Source of the DNA: Helopsaltes ochotensis | Taxonomy: Eukaryota > Chordata > Aves > Passeriformes > Locustellidae | DNA: 64,000 bases | Assembly: GCA_013400155.1 (NCBI GenBank) | Contig: VXBM01001076.1 | Span: 27,597 to 91,596, forward strand | Reading direction: 5' to 3' | Part shown: positions 23,801 to 35,340 of the stretch, piece after piece | Numbering within the stretch: position 1 is the stretch's first letter | How the letters are laid out: every line of letters begins with the position of its first letter | Notes under the pieces: generated by a model | The model's input: only the letters and a program-made list of their open reading frames with translations | Database searches by the model: none | What the model was told of the DNA's origin: nothing | Translations under genes and position numbers: made by a program

Positions 23801-26800
23801 GTTGCTTCCAAAATAAGTTTAAAAACGTCTTGTCTCAAAAAAACCCAACAAAACAACCTAAAATGAAACAACCAAACAAAAAAAAAATTCACAAGGACCT
23901 ACTGAAAGAAGAAGAAAAAATCAACACCAAAAGATGCACAAAATTATTTCCATCAGATTCTCAGAGGTTGATTAAAGGACTAAGTATCTAGCCAGAAATT
24001 GATTATTAACAAGATATTTAGGGTGATTTAAAATGACTTCTAAGGAAAAAAAAAAACAAACTGATGGAGGGATAAATGCAAACTTCAAAACAACAGATCA
24101 AGCCAGTATATTTCAATAAGTTCACTTACAGTACTGGCCATAAGTGCTCGAGACCTGCCAGAGTTTGAAAGGGCAGGAAAGCCAGGCAGAGACAGCTCCT
24201 CCCTTGAAGAGGGAAGGGTAAAAGCTGATCGACTTCCTAAACATATCCAAACTGTTACCTTTAAACTTCTAGGAAATATTGCTTTTACAAAAACACTGCA
24301 GTGTTTCTGAAAAGTGAATTTGGTAGAGGAAAAGCTTTATTTGGAATCTGGATGGTAAGAGGGATCAGCACAGCTTTCCATGCCCTGTTCTCTCCTGGGT
24401 TTGCTGGTGCAGGACAAACCCAGTGCTGAGCTGGGTGAGCACTCACTCCATGGCACTGCCAGAGCCCTTCTCCCATTCCTGTTTGGGAATGGTTTGGGAC
24501 TTCCTGACAAACTGAACTAGGGCAAAAAGGTGTTTTGCGTGCCTTGGGTTTCTTTTTTGTTTCTTGGTTGTTGTTGTTGTTTTGGTTTTTTTGGTGGGTT
24601 TTTTTCTGGCGGTGTGGTTTGGTTTGGCTTTGTTTTCATTATTTTTTTTTTAATCCAGTCAAGCTCTCCCCGTAGCTGCACCATCATTTAGTATCCAAGT
24701 AGTATCCAAGGCATGGTGTGGATGAAGTGCCTGTGTCCACAGCAGCCAAGAGGAGAGAACGAATAACAAGCACTGCCTCAGAAAGAAACCTGCCACAAAA
24801 CCACAGCACAAAGGTGAATAAAGCTTTGCCCATCTCTGACTTGCTACAAACACGCCAAACCACATGAAATCTTTGTATTTCCTTTAACAGCTCAGCCATT
24901 AAGAGACCTGTAAAATGAGAGCATTAATTAACAAATGAGCACGGGAGATTTCCAATAGCCAGCAATGCCAGAAATATCATCTGAATTGCAGCAGGGATTT
25001 ATGAACAGTGTAAATAACCACAAACACTCTGCTCTAACAGCTGACTGAGGCAAGGGGGCAAGGCCAGCCCGACTGAGAGTGAGAAGCTGGGTGAAACTTC
25101 TAGAACTCCAGGATTTCTGAAGGCACACCTATGTTTGTTGGTTCCTTGTCTCTGCTACAGGGAAACTCAGACAATCTGAAAAGGAGCAAACCAGAAGTAC
25201 AAACATTTCTTAGAGGCTGTTAGAAACCCACTACAAACAGGAACGCTTCACAAACATACAGCTGCCAAAGAAATCTTTTCATGTGAGGGGTGGAGAGTTT
25301 AATGCAACTGTGATGACAGCCCTCTGAAAAAAATTAATAATAATCTCACTTGCCTTTGATACCAGCGATCTCATTTTGAAAATATTTACAGTTGTCACAA
25401 AAATAAGCATTACTTCAACATTAAAAAACAGGGATGGCTTTTTTAAAGCAAGAACCTAAGACTTTTCTTAAGTCATTTAAGAAGTTAAATATTTTTAAAT
25501 AACTAAGCTGGCAATAACAAGCTAGTTGAATGTTCTCCTTAGTCTGGCACACAGCTCAGTTCTGTTTCTATGGTTGTATTTCTTGCTTTGCTTTTGCTGA
25601 AGAGCCCACTGCTGCTGCAGTGAAGCCAAGAGAATCCCTAAGTCTATTTTAAACCTTCTGGCTAAGAAGGAAAAAGCCAATATCCTTAAAATACTACCAA
25701 AACTAGTGCCAAAACAAGTCATCAGAGTTCACTCCACAGCGGGGCCAAAGGGGATTGAGAGGAGGGAAATGAGAGAAACTGAGTGGGAAGCCTGAACTGT
25801 CCTTTTCTCAACTACAAAATTGTTTAATGAAGAGAAAGAAAAACTGCCCGTAAATTGCATCTTCTGGTAATTACAAGAAAAAATCCCTGGGTCAGGAAAA
25901 GAAGCCAGGAAAGAGCACATTTCTCCCCTCTGCATCTCATGGAAATGGGGAGATAGTTATTCCTAGGATTTGGGCAGGAGCATTCCAGTTTGACCCCAAT
26001 GAGGATGATTTCTCCCACACTAGGATATTAAGTCTTTAAAGTTCATTCAAGACCTTCCACTGCAGATGCGAAGGACAAGGCACACTTGCAATCACACCAA
26101 ATTACCTGGAGTAACCTCTGTTCATGAGAGGTTAATTTCTACTCATGCCACTAAGGAAAAGAATTCACCAGGAAGTGATCTCAGTGCCCAGTTCTGTTTG
26201 GTGGGGGAGCAAAATAAAGAGAGGAAACTCTGTAGATGTGTATTTTCATTAAATTGAGCAACCACCTACGTGGTTCTACCATCACTTTCTGCCTGCCCAA
26301 CCAGTTTCTTTGTGGCATCATTTCCTAACAAGGAAATTATACATTGAACATTATTACTGCTACTGGATTGTTTAGGTCGGTCTGAAAAGTATTGCCTGAA
26401 TCAGAGCCGATTATAAAAGGGTAAAAAGTGCACAAAAGGGTAAAAAGTGTATATCAAAGGCACCTAAAGGCCCCTGAACAGAAAGTCTGGCTCATTCTAA
26501 TAGAGGAGGGAAAAGAGAGTATAAAGCTATTTCCGAAGAAGGATTTTCCTGTGTGAGAAGCATCATTCCTGAGGAACAGAGCAGGCAGCACAGAGCAGAG
26601 GCACACGAGGCACACCCCAAGCACTCGCAATGCAGCAGCTGGACATGTCCTTGCTAGTGAAAACAGCCCTGAGTCATCCTGCCAGAGCATTTCCTACCTC
26701 CTCCTTAGGCCCTCTCCTAGTGGGCAGCCTGCTTTATTCTCCCTTCCTCGCAAGAAAACAGGCAGTAAGAAGGAAATATTTTAGTTAAATGAATGGACCA

Positions 26801-29712
26801 AAACACTCTATATGAAGTTGTTCTCACCTCCTCTGACCCCACTGCATTTCTCACAGAGCGAGGACAGGAGTTTGTAGCTGCCAGCAGAGCAAAGCACACT
26901 CCACTTTGGGACAAGACATATGGAAAAGTGGCTGCCTCTCTCAGAACTGCGTGCCAGGGCTGAGTATTGCCCTCATCTTTACGCAAGTGTTGTCAGGAAC
27001 GACACTTTAGGATGACTGTGTCCTTTAAATTAAGGAACAGCCCCTGTCTTTATGTCTTCTCCTGTCCCTGCCCTCTTTCCACACCCTCGCTGCAGTAACA
27101 CCAAACAGGAGCACTTCAGCTTCAAGTTCTGCAACTTTGCTCAGTAAAAATGGGAAACTCTGACAGTCTCATTCCCTTTAAGAGGGACACCTTTTGTGCA
27201 AGTGCGATTTAAAGATCGCCTGATTTGCCATTTATGACCTACAAAACCCCAATTCAGTTGGTAGATACGAACTGTTAGACAAGAAAGAGTTAATGGGACC
27301 TTCCCTTTTCTTGTACTTGTTTTCCTACACAGCCTTCCCAGGTCCCTATCCCACCTGTCCCCTGCATTCCTGCAAAGGCAGCTGGTCACATTTGTCACCC
27401 TCAGAATTTGACCACCGGAGGTTTTTGGACAGAAGGAATTCCAATTCTGGCCCCCGGAGTCCCATCAGCCGCTGTCTGGGAGCTGCTCAGCCGGTGGAAT
27501 TCCTCCATTCACGGGCTCCTTTTCCAACAGGAGGCACGCAGGCATTGTCAGAGCTCAGCTCCCATTCCTGGCACGTAGCAGGGAGGCAGGAGTGTGCCCG
27601 GAATGTTTAAGGGCAGCCGGAGCTGGAGGCAGGGATGAGGTAATGGCTCTTGCAGGGCTCCAGGGCCACTCACACTCGGCTATTGCTGCTTCCAGCAAAG
27701 CCACATTTGCTTCCAACATTTGGGAAAGTTTATATTGCCTTTTAATGGCAAGAAAAGGAATCCCCGTGCCCATTTCAATTTACCATTGGTTCTACATTTC
27801 AGCTGGTTTGGATGGGATATAATTTATGCTAATCAAAGCACTTGTTTTGGAAAAAAAAGGAGGAAAAATGGCTCCTCCGGGAGAAAAGATAAAACACGCA
27901 CAGAACAAAGCAAAACACACAAAGCTTTTTTTTTTCTTTGGGTGTTCTCACTTAGGGCTAAATGTTTTTAGAAATAATGAGAGTCATACTAAGAACATTC
28001 TTCTCCTCTTACTAAGTCCTCGGCATGTTAGAGGACAAGTTACATGGAGTGCTTTGATTTTAATTTTTGTTGGAACTGTCTGCGCCAGAATAATCTGCAG
28101 TCCAGATGTTGCAACAACAGTAAAGTCCCTCTCAGCACACACACGAGGACAGCAAATGGCTCTGTTGTGAAATCCCGGCCAAGCTTCTTCTCCCCCCCTT
28201 TCCTCCTTCTATCAAATCATTCAAAAAAAAAATCATTGAAGGTATTAGGGATCAGCTGGCAAAATAAAAGAATTGGTTCAAAGGTAAAGAGAGCCAACTC
28301 AGTATGATTTACACCTTCTCCTTCCTACTCAACCTGCATTTACAAAGTTTAAAATCATTTAGAGATGACTCCAATAAGCTTTCAAATTCAAATTGAAAGG
28401 AGGACAATCCGAAAGCACATGTTTAGAGACCAGATAATGGAATGCTGAATGGATGTCATGAGACTGACTCTAAGCAATGCAGGAAGTATGTTCAGCATCC
28501 TAACTGAAATTCATTACGAGTATGATGGGTGTAAACTGAGAACAACAGATTAGTGCACTTATTACAGAAGTTAAATTAATGACTACTTGCAAAACTATTT
28601 TTTAAAAACCAAGTAAGTAACACTTGGCAACTTTAAAGGATTCCAAATAGAAACCAAGCTTGCAGCACTTTCTGAGTGTAACAGTACACAGGAATCCAAA
28701 TTACCTTCAGTCTCTACCTGGAGATGGAAAACAATGGAAACCTTATACCTCTGCTGAACAGTTAAAGCTGCTTTCATGGAAAATGAAAAATGTGCCTTCT
28801 CACAAATATTATTATTGTGTGCCTCAGATTTCCAACAAGAATTTACCTAGAAACTGTAATTTGTAAAATTGTCTTTGGTATAATCCCACCAGCACTCAGC
28901 AAATTCCTCTCATATCTGCTTAGTAAAATAAAAAAAACTTCTTCAATTAATATTCCAGGGAATCTAGAAATGTAAGAAAAAGTCTGCTCCTGGAATTAGA
29001 ATCCAATTCATATCAACAGTGGGTTTTAAACTGGAATAAAATCATCCCCATCGTGCAATAAAGGAAACCAGTAGGGCTTTCAGGGCTAAAGATGATACAT
29101 CATTGCATTTGCAAACAGATACTGAAGCCTTTTTATCTCTGTCAATAAATCCTTTGGGAGAACTTTGGAATAGCAGGAACCTTGATAATGGCCTGTTACA
29201 AAAGAACCTACAGCAAACTCTTCAGCACAGAGCATTGTAATGCACTGAGGACACGTGGGGAACAGTTCTCCATCTGTCACTGCCCTTTCCAGGGTGGAAA
29301 AGAGGACAAAAGAAGGGAGGTGGGGGGGTGAAAGGCATCTGGGAAAATTTATTGTAAAATTATTGCTGGCCCAGGCTCTGTTCTAGCACTGTAAAGCACT
29401 GTCACGTTCACGTACCCCCAAGAAGTACATGTAGGATTAGGATGTAAAGCCTAAACTATGCCCTGGCACCAAGCTGAGAGCAGTGAAACAGCCCCTGAGC
29501 TGCACTTTGCAGCCTCTCCTCAGCAGCAATGTCAGCAATCAGCACCAGCAAGCCCGGCTCCACGGCAGGGAACACAATGCCACGGGAAGGCTGCCAGACG
29601 GGAGGACCATTTACAGTGCCTTCCAACAGCTGATATCCCAAAGGAGACACTGAACATGACTCCAGGCTCTGCTAGATTAAAAACTGAGCCCGAGCAATGC
29701 CAACCCTTATCT
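20809..29712. other. Intron 3, exon-4-side part
   Basis: Part of the 12.5-kb intron interrupting the start of the Sec7 coding region. It holds a G/T-rich low-complexity patch (about 24541-24650) and a short direct repeat (AAAAGGGTAAAAAGTG at 26415 and 26434). No gene was recognised; the scattered open frames under 130 codons show no known domain. Confidence 0.55.
24541..24650. repeat. G/T-rich low-complexity patch
   Basis: Runs of GTTGTTGTT, GGTTTTTTTGG and TTTGGTTTGG. Simple sequence with no other identity. Confidence 0.8.
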
Positions 29713-30045
29713 CCCGTCTTGTACACCACCGGGCACAGCCGCGGCGAGTTTCCGAACCGCTCTGCTGTCGTCCCGGTTCTGCTGACGCCGCTTCGCTGGC
29801 ACACGAGGTGTTTGTGCTGCGTGCCCAGGAGTGCTGAGCAGGCACTGCCCTGGCCATGGCCCTGCCGCCTGTGTCACCGGGGCAGGGGACACAGGAACCC
29901 CGGGCAGAGTTAGCAAGGAACGCACCTGGCAGCCACAAACGCTCGGCAGGGACGCAGAGCCGTCACCTCCCTGGCGGCACCGGGCTCTGGGGCAATCCCA
30001 GAACGCCAGCCCTGCGCTGCTGAGGTTCAACACACAGCTCCGGGT
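29713..30045. promoter_or_regulatory. CpG-rich cluster inside intron 3
   Basis: I count about 27 CpG dinucleotides in roughly 335 bp, in an otherwise CpG-poor intron. No coding exon of IQSEC1 lies here. This could be an intragenic CpG island, that is an internal promoter or enhancer, or the trace of an unrecognised exon. Function is inference only. Confidence 0.4.
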
Positions 30046-30760
30046 CATCTCTCAGAGCCAGCAGTGAGGCCATCAGCAGCAGGATGGAACCTGAAAATCC
30101 TACCAGCAAGGGGTGCAGTAACTGGTAAACCTGGTATTTCCAGCCTGCAGTCAAAACAAACAGGAGAATGAAATCACAGCTCTTTTTTCATTTTTTTTTT
30201 TCTCCTTGTTTTTCTTTTTAAAGCAGCAGTCAAAAGGCCTCTTGAAGCCTTGTTTATAAGCAAACCAGTCTCGAAGGCTGGATTTGCATTGGCAGGATTT
30301 GCAGCCTGCAAAATAAACCTTTCTAGGTAGTGTTTTCCTTCTGCCTGTGAGGGAGGAATGGTTTCTCGTGCAATTCTTCCAGTCCACATCCCTTTCCAGC
30401 TCCACTGAAGAAAATGCCTAATTCAACACAGCTGGCCTGCCCAAGGCTCCCTGGGAGCTGCTGCACTCCGGGCATGCACCTGCAGCCCTTCCTTTGGGGA
30501 GGAATCAATGGGAGCTCACACTGCCAGCCCGCTGCCAGGGGGGAATCACTGCTGCCTTTCAGAGCCACGGCTGTGCACAGAAGCTGTTACTCAGTGGCAA
30601 TTTCTTTGCCAGAAGTCATTCCTTTTTAGGGGATACTTCACCTTCTAGCTCACTGGCTACTACAAAGCATCTTCAGAAAGGCCACTGTTTTAATCAACAC
30701 CAAGGTTCCAAATCGAAGGTCAAGTTACAGTTTGAAAAAAAATTCCGTGATCGAGTGATA

Positions 30761-30860
30761 AGTCACAGAGTCACAGAATGGTCTGGGCTGGGAGAGACCC
30801 TGAAGATGATTTATTCCAAACCCTCTGCCATGGGCAGGGACACTTTACAATAGCCCTCCC
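30761..30860 (-). mobile_element. CR1 LINE fragment, 3' end
   Basis: The plus strand reads CACAGAATGGTCTGGGCTGG, then GACCCTGAAGATGATTTATT and CTGCCATGGGCAGGGACAC. This is the reverse complement of the typical bird CR1 3' end, so the element is on the minus strand. It is a short 5'-truncated copy in intron 3, diverged from the consensus I remember. Confidence 0.85.
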
Positions 30861-33268
30861 AAAAATGTGACTTTCAATTACCTGTAATTTTTTTCCCAAT
30901 GTCCTGTGTTCTCCATTCTCCAGGGAGCTTTGTGCTACTGATGTTTAGCATCTATCAGTGATGAAGTGAACTAGACCACCAGCTCTGTTCCACTTTTACC
31001 CCACCCATAACTGCCTAGCCTAACACAGAGCCTCTGACAAGAAAACTGCACTTCGGCTTCTGAAAATTGTCATTAAAATAGGAAAGCCAGAAAAGGTAAA
31101 AAAATGAAATTTCCGCTGTGATGGTAGTGACTTTCTGTGCTTTTAAAATCTTCATCCCTGTAGCACGTCTACTGAACAAAGCAGAAGTATTTGCTACAAT
31201 TCATGCACTCCTTTAAAGTTCTTAATTCTTTGCATTTCAGCCAAGCTTCACGTACTACAAAGAAAGGACGTTTGTTAATTAAGGCTTGGGATCTTAATTT
31301 GCAAGGAAGATTTCAAAGACACGGTGAAATTAACCCGAACTCCTTGTAAAAGACATCCCTAAGGTTTCCTCTGGTAGATGCAGACATTTGGAAAAAAACT
31401 TGCCCTCTTGTAAGTTCAAAGCCACTTCTTTCAGTGCTTCCTCCTGGGTGGAGCACACATCCTCCCAGGAGCTGCTGTCAACACTCCCACTGCTCCTTCA
31501 CTTTACGATCATAAATACGTTGTGAGTACAATGCGGTGAAAAGACAGTGAAGTGACTCTGCTGCATTGACCTGACCACTGCGCTGACCACTCACCTCAAG
31601 GTGCAATTTGCAATCCCATCTGATGCACTCTCCTGAGCTTTCACAAGAATAAAGCTTGAAGGTTTGCCAGCTGGCTTTTCAAAAGGATTTACAGACTTTT
31701 GCACCATCACACTCTATGATAGTTCAATATCTGACGCTGCACATTAACAAAAATGTCACAATCCTGACACTTGAAGGGCCACAATCCAAACCCAGGACAT
31801 GTGGGATATGTGGGATATTTGGGGACTGTCTGAGAAATCAATAGAATCACATTGACTCAGCAGGAAGTAATGACAATCTTCAGCTCGCTTTCAACGCTGG
31901 AGATAAAATGCAGTGGGGAAAAGGAAATCACACAGAGCAAAAGATGCCACTCAGAGGTGCTGCCGACTCCTGTCCTGCAGCACTCGCTGCTGAGGAGCTG
32001 CACATCACCTCACAACAACACAGAAAACAGGTTTTTATCTCTGTGCAAGTCCGTGCAGCAAGGTCACTTCCATCTGTTTCAAACAGCTGCCTCTATTCCT
32101 GTCTGTTCCTGATGTTTATTTTTCACTTTCAGCCTCCTACTGATGTGTCACCTGACGGCTTCCAATGCTCTCATTCACCCCTGCGTGCTGCCTGAGCACT
32201 TTTCCATTCACTTTTTCCCTGCACCCTTTTGCAACCGACTCAAAAGACTGACCAAGGCTGAGGCTCACTGAGCATTGACTGCTCCAGGTTTAATTGCTGT
32301 GCAAAACCCAGGCAAACACCAAGTGTTAAATGTCAGCCAACAGCACCAACACCTTCCTCCCCACCCGCCCTGCCAAGGATGTTATTTTCAAATCTTCTAA
32401 AAAGGAGCTAATTGATTATTTTCCTACCCATTCAATTTCACAAGCAGCGATCCTATGACTCGAATAATTCCAGCTGGTTGGAAGCTCCCAGAAAGGCATT
32501 TTCACAAAGATTGAAAGCTAAACCTGAAAGTGTTTACAGCTAAACTTGGGGCTGTAATGTATAGCTCATGTGATGGCACCAAAAAGCTTTAATTGTCTGC
32601 AATGCTACAACAAATACATGAGGAACCACCAACCTATCAATCCAAACACATCAAAGCACTGCTATCTGAAAAGGAGGCCTGAAATCACTCAAGCCACAGG
32701 GAAATCATGGGAAAACTATCAGTCATAGGCAGAAATGCAAATTTTGAGATAGCGTTATGGTAAATAATAAACATTCATTTAGTATAAAAAATATTCAGTG
32801 CATTGGCTTTTAGCATCACAGTTTAAATGAAATCTACTGAACAACTTACAGGCTCTGCCAGTGTTAATCAGGAAACTCAACATATGCTGCATGCTGTCTC
32901 TCTAATTCCCATCTGATGAGTTTTACACCACCTATGTGATTAGGGCAGGGAGAAATCTGAATTTTTTATAACATAACACCAAAAAGTGGATCAGGATCAA
33001 GCCAGCATATTCTTCCCCAAGAAAGGAGTTGAATTAATCTTTGATAATTTACTACCATTCCTACACACATAATTTTTTTTTTCTTCCCGAAGCTGTTGAA
33101 CTATGAAGACATCAACTTAAACTTGAACAAGAACAGTCACCACAAGTACCTTGTTTGTTCACTGAAAGGTCAGTACCAGACACCACTGATATCTTACCTG
33201 ACACAAGAAAAATATTCCTGGTTCCTCCTCAGTGACACATAGGGGAAGGCAGGAACTGCTGTACTTAC
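30861..33268. other. Intron 3, exon-3-side part
   Basis: 2.4 kb of intron between the CR1 fragment and exon 3. No gene or further repeat recognised. Confidence 0.6.
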
Positions 33269-34533
33269 TTGTTAAAAAGATTCAGCCCAATCCTATAATG
33301 GCGTTTCCTGATAACATCGTTACTGAAGGCAGGGGAATCCCAGCTGTTTCGAGTCTCTTTGTGGTAGGTTTGTTTGCTCAAGGTTTGCTCCCTTAGGCTG
33401 TCCCTGGAAGAGGATTCTGAGCTGCAATTTATTGTATCATTGGAGTTGGAAGTGCTGTTGATGCTGTCGTTGTCTCCATCAGAATAGTCAGACTCTGATT
33501 TGCTTTGCCTGTTTGCTGTGCCATTGATGGCCAGGTGACTGTCTATGGGCCTAGCCCTGTGCCTGGCCTCCTGCTCCTCCCGGGTGATGATCTTGGCAGG
33601 AATGCTGTGAGGGATATGTTTAGGGCTGCCTTGCTGGCTGGTGATGCCTCGGTCATAGGCGTTCTGTCTCTTTAACGAGCCCCTCTCCGAGCGGTCGCTC
33701 AAGTCCACGGAGCTGTCGCTGGGCGGCTCGATAGTGAGCAGAGGGAGGTGATCCATCCTGATCCTCTGCTCCTGACATTCCAGCGATGGGGTACTCCTGC
33801 AGCTCGTATCAGTGTCTATCTTATCATCTTTGTGGGTCATGGACCAGTACTCTTGGGAAGAGTTCACGGAGCGGAGCCTCAAGTCAGACTCCGTGCTGGA
33901 CGGCCTGTCCACGGACTGGGAGAGCGGCAGGGGAGGGGACAGCTCCTCCTCGTCGATGTACAGCGTGACGTCGCTGTAGGACGCCGTCATCTCGTCCAGC
34001 TTCCTGGGATCCACGCTGTGGATGGCCGGCTTGCTGGGGGCACAGCTCTCCCTCTCCATTTCCCGGCTCCTGACCTGCTCGGCGCTCTGGATTTCATCCG
34101 AGTGCAGGCTGCGGCAGTTCAGCGCGTCGTCGATGGATTCCGCCAGGGATTTCACCTGCCTGGAAAAAGCGTCCTCCAGTTCTGTTATGGCGTCGGTGAA
34201 ATCGGTGGATGCCGCCGGGGACTTCATGGTGGCCGTCTCCCCGAGCTCGTCGCACTCCGACGGCACCAGGGAGCCCAGCTTCGACCCGTCATTTGTAACA
34301 GAAACCTGCTTCCCTTCGAAGTAGGAGCTGTGGACTTTCTCAGGTCCTTCAAAGGAAAACTGCATTCTCATATTGGACAGGACGATGCGCCTTGACATGC
34401 GATTCTCGGACATAGAACTGCGCAGGCGCTCGAAGTTCTTGTTCATCTGATACTGGCGGAAGGCGGTCTGGATGGTGCGGGCAGCATGTCTGGTGATCAG
34501 ACGGCCCCCATACTTCCGTTCTAGCATCTCCAC
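33269..34533 (-). CDS. IQSEC1: IQSEC1 coding exon 3 (IQ motif and Ser-rich linker)
   Basis: The largest exon (1265 nt) encodes residues 116-537. It opens with VEMLERKYGGRL and then the IQ motif at about residues 132-147 (AARTIQTAFRQYQ), which binds apo-calmodulin in this family. A conserved block follows (MRMQFSFEGPEK, then ITELEDAFSRQVKSLAESI). The rest is a long, probably disordered, Ser- and Asp-rich linker including SDVTLYIDEEELSPPLPLSQ and DGDNDSINSTSNSNDTIN. The exon ends at the start of the Sec7 domain (KRHYRIGLNLFNK). The donor is GTAAGTAC (33261-33268); the last Lys codon is AA plus A from exon 4. The antisense strand is also open over 215 codons, but that is a shadow. Confidence 0.97.
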
Positions 34534-35060
34534 CTGCCACGGGAACACACCACCCCTTGTCACTTCATGCAGCTCGGGACAAAGGGAAAGCCTCACAAGA
34601 GCGTTTAGCTCTCGTAACGACTTCAATATACTTGGTGTATATCGGTTTTGAAAAGTAAAAACTCAGAACTCCGATAATGAACGGAATAGTCATCTGCAAA
34701 TTCCGCCATAAAATACAAAAATATATTCATTTGCCTCACAGATATAAGAGAATATCAGTTGCAACGAGTTCTTACTTCCTTTCTGCGACAACAAAAACAC
34801 CCAGGTTTCAAAATGACTCATTTTCTTAGAAAAATATTTTGCATGATTTCATTCTAGTACACTCCTGGAGCATAAAAATCTCAGTTCCAAGAACTGTTTT
34901 TGCTTTTAACAGCGTTAACGTATCTTTTACACTTTTCTCCAGGAGGTGGGGAAGGCGTATGGGACAAATAGCAGAGTTAAAAGTCCCAACTGAAGCGCTG
35001 CTAGAAAAGACACCTCCCAATTCCCAGCCACAAACGAGGTACAAACACAAGCTGAAATAC
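34534..35060. other. Intron 2 (527 bp)
   Basis: Short intron between exons 2 and 3. The exon 3 reading frame stays open upstream of the acceptor for 31 codons, to an ATG at 34624-34626. Confidence 0.8.
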
Positions 35061-35340
35061 CTGCTTATCCTGTAGGTCCGAAGAGAGTTCATAGCTCTCG
35101 GAAAGCGACCGGGACCGTTTGATGGCGTCTTCCTCGGCCTGTTTGCGCAGGATGGAGGTGGAGTGCTGGAGCTTGGGCCGGCGCGCTCGCTGCTGGCCCG
35201 GCGCGATGGAGTACAGCCCGTAGGGGTGCTCGTAGTGCTCGGGGCTCAGGGCGGAGCTGTGCGTTATAGGGCCCTGCGGGTAGCCCGAGGGGCTATCCAG
35301 GGACGTGCCGGTCTCGCTGCTGGGAGCCTCCCCCTCAACG
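35061..35340 (-). CDS. IQSEC1: IQSEC1 coding exon 2 (N-terminal region, coiled-coil start)
   Basis: Encodes residues 22-115. The acceptor is at 35341-35342 (TCGTGCAG) and the donor GTATTTCAG starts at 35060. The exon begins with the VEGE-APSSETGTSLDS segment, then a Pro/Tyr/Gly-rich stretch. A basic patch (RARRPKLQHSTSILRK) leads into a charged helical segment ending SSDLQDKQ. The RSRSLSESYE stretch looks like a basophilic-kinase or 14-3-3-type site (inference). This region forms the N-terminal coiled coil in BRAG proteins. It is shared by isoforms with different first exons, because the exon starts in phase 2. Confidence 0.96.

Noticed and set aside
33748..34395. 215-codon plus-strand open frame
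   Set aside because: Exact antisense shadow of IQSEC1 exon 3, whose minus-strand product is clearly conserved.
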